Assembly (NCBI GenBank): GCA_027486675.1
Contig: JAIXOQ010000008.1
Span: 124,001-188,000 of the forward strand
Direction: 5' to 3'
Source of the DNA: Pseudomonadota bacterium
GTDB lineage: Bacteria > Bdellovibrionota > UBA1018 > CAIMNF01
Length of the DNA stretch: 64,000 nt
Shown here: piece by piece, positions 9,806 through 19,600 of the stretch
How positions within the stretch are numbered: position 1 is the first letter of the stretch
Layout of the letters: every line of letters starts with the position of its first letter
The notes under the pieces: generated by a model
What the model was told of the DNA's origin: nothing
The model's database searches: none
What the model saw: the letters and a program-made list of their open reading frames with translations, nothing else
Program-made: the position numbers and the translations under genes

Positions 9806-10549
9806 TTGTTTTGGCGATCTGTGGGGGCCTTCATTCCAAGCTTTTTTCTTTTCATTCTGGCGATCACCGCTGCGCCAAAACTAGGGCATGCCACGTTGCA
9901 GAAGGAGCAATGCTCGACCTTGGTGGGCCTGATCGCGCCGCGTCATGTCGAGCCTAAAAAACGACTTGAAACGGATCAGCGAGCGATTGAAGTTTTGAAT
10001 CTCCTGGCTTCAAGTGCAGACGCACCAACAGCGGAGGCTGCACGTCAGGTGATCAAACACATCGCCACAACTCAGCTTTTTTTGATTGAAGGGGAAAATC
10101 TAAAAAACTTCATCAGTGAGCTCGAGCAGGATGCTGCATTGTTCGCATTACAAAAGAACTCACCTGGCCTGCTTGAAAAACTAAAAGCCGCGGACCTTTT
10201 CTTCCCACGTCTGGGTCTTGCTCTTCTGACCTTCAGTGGGATGTACCTCATCGAGGCAGTGCCAGAGGATCAGCATCTCTTGCGCGTCGGCATTGGTGTC
10301 GCAGCAATTGCGGGCTCGATCTACCAGATGTTTACGGCTGCTTTGGCGCCGACTCCCGAGGAACGTGCCAACAAGCGGAGCCAGGAAATGCACCCCGAGC
10401 ATTCTCAGGTGCTTCACTGGCTTAATGCATTTAAAGCTCGTGGAGCTCAGCATTTTTCAGAAGATGCTTATCAGTTCTTTTTCTCTCCTGAAGGTTTTGA
10501 GGGCTTAGAATCGCCCCGCTTATTGATCGTAACCACTCGCGTGACCTGA
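9806..10549 (+). CDS. Hypothetical secreted/membrane protein
   Basis: 247-aa ORF, N-terminal signal-like segment and internal hydrophobic segments; start uncertain. Confidence 0.55.
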   Translation: MFWRSVGAFIPSFFLFILAITAAPKLGHATLQKEQCSTLVGLIAPRHVEPKKRLETDQRAIEVLNLLASSADAPTAEAARQVIKHIATTQLFLIEGENLKNFISELEQDAALFALQKNSPGLLEKLKAADLFFPRLGLALLTFSGMYLIEAVPEDQHLLRVGIGVAAIAGSIYQMFTAALAPTPEERANKRSQEMHPEHSQVLHWLNAFKARGAQHFSEDAYQFFFSPEGFEGLESPRLLIVTTRVT

Positions 10550-11301
10550 ACTCCTTGTAAGTTCATCTCGTATTTGACTTCCACACCGCCGAAAGCCATC
10601 CCATATCTCTTTGCGATACCGATTTCAGAAAGTGCGGGGAAGCACCGTTTTTGTGCGGGGGTTCTTGGATCCAGTGAGAGCACTTCACGGACTTGTGCTA
10701 CGAATGAATGGATTTCTTTTTCTCTGAGGTCCCCAAATAGGTCGGCTAAATCGGTCATCGCTTGAACACTGATCATGACGTCATATCTCGGCAAGGGTGC
10801 ATCTCCAACCCAACCCGAATTTGCAGAAGGGATTGAATCAGCGTAAGGAATGTACGGCTTGATATCTAAGATTGGCGTTCCATCGAGGAGATCCACTCCT
10901 CCCACCTGCACGATAGATCCAATGCCTTCTTGCCTCTCTTTTGCGGTGGCCTCGCGCAGCTTCAGCAGGGTTACAACGGACATACCGATGGAACAAGGTC
11001 GGTGGGGTGAACGGGTCGCAAAAACCCCCAGGCGGTCATATCCGCCTAAACGAGGGGGACGAATGGTAGGTCTCAGCGTTTTTGCTCCATGTTCGTGAAA
11101 GAGAAAAATCAGCCAGATGTGAGAAAAAGTCTCAAGTCCCTTGATGCCAGCAGCCCAAGGGAGCGCGATCTCGACTGTGCCTTGAATCGAAGGTGTGAGT
11201 CCGCTTTGGCGCGGAATTCCAAAACGATCCTGAAACGGTGTGCGAATGATCCCGATCGGTTTAAATGTGACGTCTGAGAGTGATCGTAAAGAGGACTCCA
11301 T
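10471..11301 (-). CDS. trmO: tRNA (N6-threonylcarbamoyladenosine(37)-N6)-methyltransferase TrmO (TsaA family)
   Basis: FKPIGIIRTPFQDRFGIPRQ, RPPRLGGYDRLGVFATRSPHRPCSIGMSVV, DLLDGTPILDIKPYIPYADS. Confidence 0.9.
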   Translation of the reverse strand: MESSLRSLSDVTFKPIGIIRTPFQDRFGIPRQSGLTPSIQGTVEIALPWAAGIKGLETFSHIWLIFLFHEHGAKTLRPTIRPPRLGGYDRLGVFATRSPHRPCSIGMSVVTLLKLREATAKERQEGIGSIVQVGGVDLLDGTPILDIKPYIPYADSIPSANSGWVGDAPLPRYDVMISVQAMTDLADLFGDLREKEIHSFVAQVREVLSLDPRTPAQKRCFPALSEIGIAKRYGMAFGGVEVKYEMNLQGVQVTRVVTINKRGDSKPSKPSGEKKN

Positions 11302-14300
11302 CGTCTAACTCCACTTGTTCGCTATGGTCCGATTTTGCAGCGGATGCATCTCCATACGTGAGTGCCTCTACCAATGCTTCCTCTTTCAGTGTTGTTTCGT
11401 GAGTCTTGACTGCACTGAAGTAGGGTTCAGGCAGATCAAGCCTCAGAACGATACGGTCGCTTAAGTCAAGCCTTGCGTTTTTACGTGCTTGCTGGACCTT
11501 GCGGAATATTTCGCGCGCATTTCCTTCTTGAGTGAGTTCATCAGTCAGTGTTGTATCCAGCTGAATGGAGATCTTTTGGTCGGCTGCAACATTATTGAGA
11601 CCTTTGGTTGCAGAGCGGCGGATTTCTAAATCCGTCAGCGTGATGGCTTCCCCTTCAATAGTGAGTGGGTGACCTGCTTCTAAGTTCTCAATTTCACTTA
11701 AGCTTAAAGCCGCAATCTTTGAGGCGATCACCTTCATCTTTTGGCCGACACGTTTTCCTAAAACAGGAAAATTCGCGTGTGCCTTCACTTCCACAAAGCT
11801 CGACTCATCGCGTGCATAAGACACTTGCCGTACATTCATCTCTTCTTTGATGTATGGCTCAAGGGCTTTCAGTGATTCGAGGGCGGTCTGATCTCTGTGG
11901 ATCAGCGTTAGGTTCAGAAGTGGAATTTTTGCTCTGATTTTGTGCTTTTCGCGCAAGTTCCGCCCAAGCATCAGGGCGGTTTCCATGCGGTCCACAGCCG
12001 CCTCAAGTTCCCGATTCACAAGGCTTAGGTCTGCGTCTGGAAAATTTTCCAGGTGCACGCTCTCCGCACGGGATTCTGCCGCTTGTGAAAGATTGAGATA
12101 ACACGCCTCGCTGATGAAGGGTGCAAAAGGTGCGACGACTTTAGACAGAGTCATGAGCACATGGTGGAGCGTTTCATACGCATCAAGCTTATCTTTGGGC
12201 ATTCCTTCCTTCCAGAAATGCGCGCGATTGAGACGAATGTAAGTGTTCGTGAGTGCTTCAATAAACTGCAGGAGTTCCGGAACAACAGAATAAAGGCGAT
12301 AAGCAGCCATCTCTTTGTTCGTGTGGTCGATCAAACGATTGAGCCGTGAGAGCACCCACTGGTCGAGCGGATTTTGCGATCTACCTACGCGTCCAGTTGG
12401 AACAAAACCATCGATGTTGGCATAACTGATGAAAAAGCTGTAAGCATTCCAAAAGCGCAACATCACTCGGCGCACGATGTCCCGCACGCCTTTTTCGCTA
12501 AAACGAATTTCTTCCGCCTTCACTGCAGGGGAGTCAATCAGGTAGAGCCTGAGCGCATCCGCCCCATGCTCATCGATGAGCTTCATGGGATCAGGATAGT
12601 TCTTAAGGCTTTTAGACATTTTTTTTCCGTCTTCAGCATTGATGATCCCGTTGACGATGACGTTTTTAAAAGGCGCACGTCCAAAAAGTCCCGTACCAAT
12701 CACCATGAGCGTGTAGAACCACCCGCGGGTTTGATCTAACCCTTCGGCGATAAAGTCGGCTGGAAAATTCTGCGTGAACTCTTTTTGGTTTTGAAACGGA
12801 TAGCCCCATTGCGCGTAGGGCATAGAGCCACTCTCAAACCAGCAATCGAGTACTTCATCTACGCGTTTGAGGGGTGACTTACCTGTTGGCGAAGGAATCT
12901 CAATCGAGTCGACGTGTTCTTTGTGGAGATCAGTGATCTTGACGCCGGAAAGTTTTTCTAGTTCGTCTTTCGATCCTATGCACTGGACTTCACCTTCCTT
13001 GTTTTTCCAGATGGGAATAGGTGTCCCCCAGAACCGATTTCTGGACAGTGCCCAGTCGCGTGCGTTTTCAAGCCACTTTCCAAAGCGGCCATCGCGCAGG
13101 TGTTCGGGCACCCAGGCTGTTGTAGCGTTCGCCTTTAAAAGTTCTCCTTTGATTTTCTCGACGGCGACAAACCAGGAAGAGACTGCACGGTAAATGAGCG
13201 GTGTTCCTGATCGATAACAGTACGGATAGCTGTGAAGTAGGGTTTCCTGCTTGTAGAGTCTTCCCGAAGCCTTCAGTGCCAAGATGATATCTTTGTCGGC
13301 TTCTTTGACTTTTCTTCCGACAAAGTCTGGGACTTCGCTGGTAAAGACCCCATCGTCATCGACGGGGTTCACAAGCGATATGCTTGCTGTCTTACATGCA
13401 TTGAAGTCCTCTTCACCATAGGCAGGAGCCATGTGGACAACCCCTGTCCCGCTTTCAGCGGTGACATGGTCTGAAGCGATGATGCGGAATGCGCCTTCTT
13501 TTTTCTTTGTTTCAAAGTATCGGAACAGTGGAGTGTAGGTCTTCCCTAAAAGTTTGGAACCTTTCATGGTTTCAAGAATCTCAAAATCGGTGGCGACTTC
13601 TTTGGCGTAGGCCTGAAGGCGCGCTTCGGCCAAGATCAGTGTCTTCCCTGTGGCATTCTCTTTGACGCGCACATAATCCATTTCTGGATTCACAGCTAAC
13701 GCAAGGTTTGATGGAAGTGTCCAGGGAGTCGTGGTCCAAGCGAGTACGGATGTATCGGGTTTCTCATCGAGTGGAAAGGAAACTGTGATCGCTGGGTCCT
13801 GAACTTCACGGTAGTCCAAGTTTGCTTCAAAGTTAGAAAGCGGTGTCGATACACCCACTGAATAGGGCACAACCTTGTATCCGTCGTAAATCAGGCCCTT
13901 CTTGTAAAGCTCCTGAAAGACCCACCAGACGCTCTGCATGAAATTTACATCCATGGTGAAGTAAGCGTTGTCCATGTCGACGAAGCGGCCTAAACGGTGC
14001 ACAGTCTTTTTCCATTCGGTGGAATATCGGGTTACGATGCTGCGGCAGGCGTCGTTATATCGGGCGACCCCGTATTCCAAGATGTCCTTACGGGAATGGA
14101 GATTGAGCGTCTTGTTGATTTCGAACTCAACCGGTACGCCATGGCAATCCCAACCAAAACGTCGCGCGACTGAATACCCCTTCATAGTCCAGTAGCGGGG
14201 AACAGAGTCTTTGAGTGTGCCTGCAAGCAGGTGCCCGTAGTGGGGGAGCCCGGTTGCGAAGGGAGGCCCATCGTAAAAGCTAAAACTTTTCTGGGATGGT

Positions 14301-14410
14301 CTATCGACGCTTTTTTCAAAGATTTTCTCCCGATCCCAAAACGAGAGGATCTCTTGTTCGAGTGCGGGAAAATTGACGCTAGGGGAAACAGGTTTAAACG
14401 GCGTGTTCAT
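11261..14410 (-). CDS. ileS: Isoleucyl-tRNA synthetase
   Basis: YDGPPFATGLPHYGHLLAGTLKD, WDCHGVPVEFEINK, DGKKMSKSLKNYPDP. Confidence 0.97.
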   Translation of the reverse strand: MNTPFKPVSPSVNFPALEQEILSFWDREKIFEKSVDRPSQKSFSFYDGPPFATGLPHYGHLLAGTLKDSVPRYWTMKGYSVARRFGWDCHGVPVEFEINKTLNLHSRKDILEYGVARYNDACRSIVTRYSTEWKKTVHRLGRFVDMDNAYFTMDVNFMQSVWWVFQELYKKGLIYDGYKVVPYSVGVSTPLSNFEANLDYREVQDPAITVSFPLDEKPDTSVLAWTTTPWTLPSNLALAVNPEMDYVRVKENATGKTLILAEARLQAYAKEVATDFEILETMKGSKLLGKTYTPLFRYFETKKKEGAFRIIASDHVTAESGTGVVHMAPAYGEEDFNACKTASISLVNPVDDDGVFTSEVPDFVGRKVKEADKDIILALKASGRLYKQETLLHSYPYCYRSGTPLIYRAVSSWFVAVEKIKGELLKANATTAWVPEHLRDGRFGKWLENARDWALSRNRFWGTPIPIWKNKEGEVQCIGSKDELEKLSGVKITDLHKEHVDSIEIPSPTGKSPLKRVDEVLDCWFESGSMPYAQWGYPFQNQKEFTQNFPADFIAEGLDQTRGWFYTLMVIGTGLFGRAPFKNVIVNGIINAEDGKKMSKSLKNYPDPMKLIDEHGADALRLYLIDSPAVKAEEIRFSEKGVRDIVRRVMLRFWNAYSFFISYANIDGFVPTGRVGRSQNPLDQWVLSRLNRLIDHTNKEMAAYRLYSVVPELLQFIEALTNTYIRLNRAHFWKEGMPKDKLDAYETLHHVLMTLSKVVAPFAPFISEACYLNLSQAAESRAESVHLENFPDADLSLVNRELEAAVDRMETALMLGRNLREKHKIRAKIPLLNLTLIHRDQTALESLKALEPYIKEEMNVRQVSYARDESSFVEVKAHANFPVLGKRVGQKMKVIASKIAALSLSEIENLEAGHPLTIEGEAITLTDLEIRRSATKGLNNVAADQKISIQLDTTLTDELTQEGNAREIFRKVQQARKNARLDLSDRIVLRLDLPEPYFSAVKTHETTLKEEALVEALTYGDASAAKSDHSEQVELDDGVLFTITLRRHI

Positions 14411-14459
14411 TGGTTTTCGTGTGCCGTCTAAATTACACTAAAAACAGAAAAGTTTTCGC

Positions 14460-16853
14460 ATGAAACGATCATCACGAAGCGACTTAGGCACCTTGCTCTT
14501 CACCGCGATTTCGATTTTTGTCTGGGTCGCCTTAATCAGCTACCGATCGGGTGATCCCTCTTTCTTTACAGAAAGCACAATGAAAGCGGCAAATGCCTGC
14601 GGAATGGTCGGATCTTACCTGTCTGGCAGTCTGCTTCAGTTCTTCGGTTTAGGAGCGTTCTTAATGCCGATTGCCGGGCTTTTTATCGCGGTGGCCTGGC
14701 ATGAAGAACATGACTTTTCGGATGCCATTCTTCGTGTTCTTGGAGTCGGACTTGCTGTGGTTTCCCTGACCGTCTTTCTTTCGATCCATTGGAAGACATG
14801 GCAGTGGAGTGAAACGGACTTTCTGACCGGTGGACTCATGGGCGAGTGGTTGAGCTCAGAGTTACGCCGATTCGTGAATGATACGGGTGCCTCCATCCTT
14901 TCATTGACCTTATTTTTTGGAATTCTGGTATTGACCACGCCCGTCCGGATCGGCCACTGGATTACAGGCATGATCCGGCTTTCTGGTCTTCTGATTGTGC
15001 GAGGGAGCAAGTTTGCGTTTTTGGCCTGCGCATTTGGGGCGTCTAAAGCTGTGGCATCAGCAGTAGCCCGGATTCAGCAAAGCCGCTTGAGGGCCCTGCC
15101 TGGGCCGATGAAGCAGACGGAATTTGACCTAAAAGAGACCGAAGCAAGTCGCCTGGCAGCCCAATTCGATGCTGAAGAAGACGACGAAGAAGCGCCGGAA
15201 CCAGTAGAGCAAGAAGCGGAAAAAGAAGAAGAGTTCGGTATTGAGCAGGCGCAAGCGCAAGCACAGCCGCCCACGAAGAAGACGATCCTGCCGGCGGGCC
15301 CGGTGATCGAAGTCTTAGAAGGGGAAAAGACGAAACGGAAATTTAAGCCTGAAACCCGCCGCGGGAAGTGGAAGCTTCCTGTGATTGATTTCTTGCGGAA
15401 ACCTCAGAAAGTTGAAGTCGCGATTGATCAAAGCAAATTGCGCGAACGTGGGCAGGTCCTGCGCGACAAATTGGCTGAATTTGGCATTGATGGTGAAGTG
15501 ACTGCGATGCGGGTCGGGCCGGTCATCACGCTTTTTGAATTTAAACCTGGTCCAGGGATTAAGGTCTCAAAGATTGCGAATCTTTCAGATGATTTAGCGA
15601 TGGCGCTCTCTGCCAGTAGCGTGCGAATTCTAGCTCCCTTGCCTGGGAAATCAGTCGTAGGAATCGAGATCCCATCCGACCGCCGTGAACAGGTCCTGTT
15701 CCGTGAATTCTTAGACAGTGGTGCGCTCCATCAAGGCGGGATGATGATCCCGATGGTGATGGGGAAAGACATCGCGGGCCAGTCGGTGTTGTCCGATTTA
15801 GCAAAGATGCCGCACTTGCTCGTCGCAGGGCAGACTGGTTCGGGTAAATCCGTTTTCGTCAACGGCCTGATCTGTTCGCTATTGTATCGTTTTACCCCCG
15901 ATGAACTTCGGATGATCCTGGTTGATCCCAAGTGCGTTGAGTTTAGCTTCTATAACGATATTCCCCATCTTTTGCTTCCAGTGGTGGATGACCCTAAGAG
16001 TGCTAGTTCTGCCCTAAAATGGGCCGTTCGAGAGATGGACCGCAGATATCGCATCCTAGAGGCGCTTCAAGTCCGAAACATCGCTTCCTTTAATGAAAAG
16101 GTCGCGGATCTTGGGGCAGAGGCAGTGGGGGATTTGCTCCAATCGGGTCACGACAATGAAGACTGGATGGAAAGCTTTGAAAGGGATGAAGACGGAGCGC
16201 CCAGGGTAGGAAAACTCACCATGATCGTCATCGTGATCGATGAGCTTGCGGATCTCATGATGACGGCAAAGAAAGATGTTGAAGCCTCTATCATGCGCAT
16301 TTCGCAAAAAGCGCGTGCCGCGGGCATTCATTTGATCATCGCCACCCAGCGTCCGTCTACGAACGTCATCACGGGCACGATCAAAGCAAACATGAATTCA
16401 CGTGTTTCCTTCTCTCTAGCCAGCAGTGTGGATTCGCTGACCATTTTAGATCGTATCGGTGCGAAACAGTTGCTCGGAATGGGAGACATGTTGTTCTTAG
16501 GGCCTGGCGCCTCAGATCCCGTGCGGTTGCAGGCTGCATTCATTACGGATCAGGAGCTAGAAAAAATCGCGAACTTCTTACGCGATCAAGGCTCCCCAAA
16601 GTACCGAAATGAAATCTTAACGGAAGGCCTAGACGAAGACGAAGAGGGTGCTGAGTCAGGGAAAGGGAAAGACGCCCTTTTTGAGGATGCAGTTCAGATT
16701 TGTCGGGATCAGCAGGCGGCTTCTGCAAGTATGCTTCAGCGGAAGATGGGAATCGGGTATCCTCGAGCTGCGAAGCTGATCGAACAAATGGAATCTGCAG
16801 GTATTGTAGGTCCCGCGGATGGTTCGAGGCCGCGGGAGATTCTGATTCCATGA
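14460..16853 (+). CDS. ftsK: DNA translocase FtsK/SpoIIIE
   Basis: N-terminal TM helices, acidic linker, LLVAGQTGSGKSVFVNGLICSLL, VIDELADLMM, C-terminal winged-helix gamma-like domain. Confidence 0.93.
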   Translation: MKRSSRSDLGTLLFTAISIFVWVALISYRSGDPSFFTESTMKAANACGMVGSYLSGSLLQFFGLGAFLMPIAGLFIAVAWHEEHDFSDAILRVLGVGLAVVSLTVFLSIHWKTWQWSETDFLTGGLMGEWLSSELRRFVNDTGASILSLTLFFGILVLTTPVRIGHWITGMIRLSGLLIVRGSKFAFLACAFGASKAVASAVARIQQSRLRALPGPMKQTEFDLKETEASRLAAQFDAEEDDEEAPEPVEQEAEKEEEFGIEQAQAQAQPPTKKTILPAGPVIEVLEGEKTKRKFKPETRRGKWKLPVIDFLRKPQKVEVAIDQSKLRERGQVLRDKLAEFGIDGEVTAMRVGPVITLFEFKPGPGIKVSKIANLSDDLAMALSASSVRILAPLPGKSVVGIEIPSDRREQVLFREFLDSGALHQGGMMIPMVMGKDIAGQSVLSDLAKMPHLLVAGQTGSGKSVFVNGLICSLLYRFTPDELRMILVDPKCVEFSFYNDIPHLLLPVVDDPKSASSALKWAVREMDRRYRILEALQVRNIASFNEKVADLGAEAVGDLLQSGHDNEDWMESFERDEDGAPRVGKLTMIVIVIDELADLMMTAKKDVEASIMRISQKARAAGIHLIIATQRPSTNVITGTIKANMNSRVSFSLASSVDSLTILDRIGAKQLLGMGDMLFLGPGASDPVRLQAAFITDQELEKIANFLRDQGSPKYRNEILTEGLDEDEEGAESGKGKDALFEDAVQICRDQQAASASMLQRKMGIGYPRAAKLIEQMESAGIVGPADGSRPREILIP

Positions 16854-17146
16854 TTCTTTTTTTAGTCTCGGCCCTTTTGTCGTTTCCGGTTTACGCCGAA
16901 GGCACGGGCTACGAAGTAGATACCGACGAAGAAGCGGCCTCGTTAGAGCCAGAGGCAGAATCAGAAGATTCGGCCTCTGAAGAGGTAGAGCCCGCGGCTC
17001 CAGTTATTGCAAAACCTAAGAGAAAAATGCCTTCGCGTGCATCAGGCACTCGTGCACAGAACAGATTCGCAATCGATGAGATCCGATCGGCACCAAAAAG
17101 CGTCTACAAAAAGAACGGAAGCGCACTCGATGTGGACACCGATTGA
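16850..17146 (+). CDS. Small secreted acidic hypothetical protein
   Basis: ATGA overlap with ftsK stop; signal peptide then Glu/Ala-rich region. Confidence 0.5.
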   Translation: MILFLVSALLSFPVYAEGTGYEVDTDEEAASLEPEAESEDSASEEVEPAAPVIAKPKRKMPSRASGTRAQNRFAIDEIRSAPKSVYKKNGSALDVDTD

Positions 17147-18404
17147 GCGGCCGCTTCCGGTATCCCCGGGAGTGCGGCAGATCTTAAGTCATTTGGCGCA
17201 GAATGGATACGAGGCGTACGTAGTCGGCGGAGCTGTGCGGGACTTCTTGCTCGGTCGAAAAGTGAAAGACTTAGATTTGGTCAGTGATGCTACCCCTGAC
17301 CAAGTGGCGGAACTGTTTCCTAAGACACTTCCCATTGGAAAAGCCTTTGGGGTCATGAAGGTTGAGGCGGCCCCGGATGAGTGGGTGGAGGTTGCAACCT
17401 TTCGGTCGGATGGTGCGTATGTGGATAGTCGGCATCCTAAGTCGGTGAGTTTTGGGAGTTTAGAAGAGGACTCTTTGCGCAGAGATTTTACAATCAATGC
17501 GCTCTACTACGATTTAAAACAGCAAAGAGTTTTAGATCTACATCGAGGATTGGATGATTTGCGGGCGCGACGTCTTCAGACCGTTGGTCTAGCCATTCAA
17601 AGATTTAAAGAGGATGCCTTGCGGCTCCTTCGTGCTGTACGTATTGCCTGTGAACTTAGATTTGAGATTGCTCCAGATCTGAGGCCGGCCATCATTGAAA
17701 CCGCGCCCCTCTTAAAACGCTTGAGTGCCGAGCGCGTGTGTCAGGAGCTCGATCGAATGTGGCTTTCGGATGGTCCGGACCGAGCGCTTGAGTTGCTCAG
17801 AGAGTTCGAGTTGCTTCCTCTTCTTTTTCCGGAGTGGTGCAGTGAACCCAATTTCTTAGGAAAGTCCTTGGCCAGCGTGAAGAAATTAATGAAGGTCTCC
17901 CGAGAGGGTTTAGTGGATCTAGATCAAGCATGGACGCTTTTGTTTTTGCATTGGTATCGCAGCAGGCCCCATGCCACCCGTGCTGCAGATATTGAGATCC
18001 CATTTCGCAGGTTTAAGTTTTCGAACGAACGCAGTGATCGCATCCTAAGTACCTTGGAGCAATCGCTGAAATTTCGTGAAGCTTATTCCATGCGCGAAGC
18101 TACGTTGTATCGCTGGTTGTCTGAGCCAGACTTTGGTCGTTGGCTGCAGTTTCATCACATCGAAGCCAAGGCCGGCGACGGTAACCTTGCTGCTTACGAA
18201 TTTTGCGCAGCACTTCGGCCAGAGGCGCTGTCCAGGGCAGGGCGCCCAAAACTTCTATCGGGCGAGGATCTGAAGGATCTTGGGTTTAGTCCCGGCCCAA
18301 AGTTCTCTTCCATCTTAAAAAGGATAGAGGACTTAACCTTAGAGGGGATTATCCAAACCAAGGACGAAGCGATTGAGACCGTGCTTAGGGAGTTCGTGGG
18401 TTAG
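17130..18404 (+). CDS. CCA tRNA nucleotidyltransferase / poly(A) polymerase family
   Basis: EAYVVGGAVRDFLLGRKVKDLDLVSDATP, EEDSLRRDFTINALYYD, RFKEDALRLLRAVRIACEL. Confidence 0.88.
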   Translation: MWTPIERPLPVSPGVRQILSHLAQNGYEAYVVGGAVRDFLLGRKVKDLDLVSDATPDQVAELFPKTLPIGKAFGVMKVEAAPDEWVEVATFRSDGAYVDSRHPKSVSFGSLEEDSLRRDFTINALYYDLKQQRVLDLHRGLDDLRARRLQTVGLAIQRFKEDALRLLRAVRIACELRFEIAPDLRPAIIETAPLLKRLSAERVCQELDRMWLSDGPDRALELLREFELLPLLFPEWCSEPNFLGKSLASVKKLMKVSREGLVDLDQAWTLLFLHWYRSRPHATRAADIEIPFRRFKFSNERSDRILSTLEQSLKFREAYSMREATLYRWLSEPDFGRWLQFHHIEAKAGDGNLAAYEFCAALRPEALSRAGRPKLLSGEDLKDLGFSPGPKFSSILKRIEDLTLEGIIQTKDEAIETVLREFVG

Positions 18405-18454
18405 GTCTTAGTTCTTCTTTAAAATTGGCTCAGTGTGGGGCTAAGATCCTCGGC

Positions 18455-19588
18455 ATGAAGTCCATTTTACCGACTCTTCGGGGATTGGCTTTGGGTTTAG
18501 CTTTAGCTTTATCAATTGCCCCCGCCTTCGGTGGACCGACCAAGAGTCGCCCTCTCAAGATCGTAATCGACCCTGGCTACAGCATGACCGTGAACGGAGT
18601 CCAGCATTTTGGGGCGTTCACCGAGCTACATCGGGAAAGCCTCTTAGGCATCTACAGAACTGAATCTTTCCTCTATGCGGTGGATCACACGGGCTTATTA
18701 TCGATACTGGCTCAACTTCCTAAGAAAGACTCTCATGCGGGGTTGGTGACTCTCTATAAGGCAGCGGAGACCCCTGATTTGCAGGCTCTTTACGCAGAAG
18801 GCGCGATTCAGAATCGCTACCAGGCTTATGTAGTGGACGTTCGCTATCCCGATGAGTCTGTGTTTCGGCAGGAGTTTCTATTTGAAATCGACCCTGCGGA
18901 TTCGACGAGCGTCTTTATCATAGAGCCGGAGTGGTTAAGCGCGTCCATGCGTCAGGGTCTACAGGAATACACTTTAGATTCTGATATGACCTGGGGTGAA
19001 GGTGGCTATAAAGCCCTTCTTCTAGATCACATATATAAATCAGGCAGCACCCATTTGCCCGTGGTGATCGATGAACCTAAATCTAAGGAAATGAACTCAT
19101 ATAAGCCCCCTCACCTCCCACTTGGACTCAAAAGGACTCCCTTGGTAAGTTATGCCTCTGCCTGGCAAGACGCTCACGCGGGGTATATTGCCAATCTCAA
19201 TAGCCTGCACGACAAGCTGAGGAAAGACGCGAGTCATTTTGACCAAGGGATTCACTTGCGCTGGGATGATCTTGACCTGCAGGCAGACAAGGCAAAAGTT
19301 AAGAAAACGGATCATTCTTTTGTCGAGTATCTGGCTTACTTGAAGGTACGGGACAAAATAACAACAAAACAGCTCAGCCGTTTGATGCAGGCCTTAGCTT
19401 TAACTGCGCAGGGGAAAGAGGTAGAAGTAGAATCAACCGGCCGTAAGGTTTGGGCGGTGATTTTATCCAAGTGGCGTGACGGTCATGAAAGTTCATTCAA
19501 GGTGGGGATTTTTCAGGGACTTGTACTGCATGCATGCTCGATTTTTGGCGATCATTCAAGATGGATCAATGACGCGAGGAACCTCTAA
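18455..19588 (+). CDS. Hypothetical secreted protein
   Basis: MKSILPTLRGLALGLALALSIAPAFGG signal peptide; no recognised family. Confidence 0.65.
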   Translation: MKSILPTLRGLALGLALALSIAPAFGGPTKSRPLKIVIDPGYSMTVNGVQHFGAFTELHRESLLGIYRTESFLYAVDHTGLLSILAQLPKKDSHAGLVTLYKAAETPDLQALYAEGAIQNRYQAYVVDVRYPDESVFRQEFLFEIDPADSTSVFIIEPEWLSASMRQGLQEYTLDSDMTWGEGGYKALLLDHIYKSGSTHLPVVIDEPKSKEMNSYKPPHLPLGLKRTPLVSYASAWQDAHAGYIANLNSLHDKLRKDASHFDQGIHLRWDDLDLQADKAKVKKTDHSFVEYLAYLKVRDKITTKQLSRLMQALALTAQGKEVEVESTGRKVWAVILSKWRDGHESSFKVGIFQGLVLHACSIFGDHSRWINDARNL

Positions 19589-19600
19589 GTACAGCTCAGG

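Noticed and set aside
15043-15274. Antisense ORFs opposite the ftsK acidic linker
   Set aside because: Low-complexity frames caused by the Glu/Asp-rich coding strand; no start signals or recognisable domain.
18455-19588. N-acetylmuramoyl-L-alanine amidase, suggested by LKIVIDPGYSM
   Set aside because: Only the short IVIDPG-like stretch matches; the downstream zinc-ligand motifs are not apparent and the rest of the protein does not resemble an amidase.
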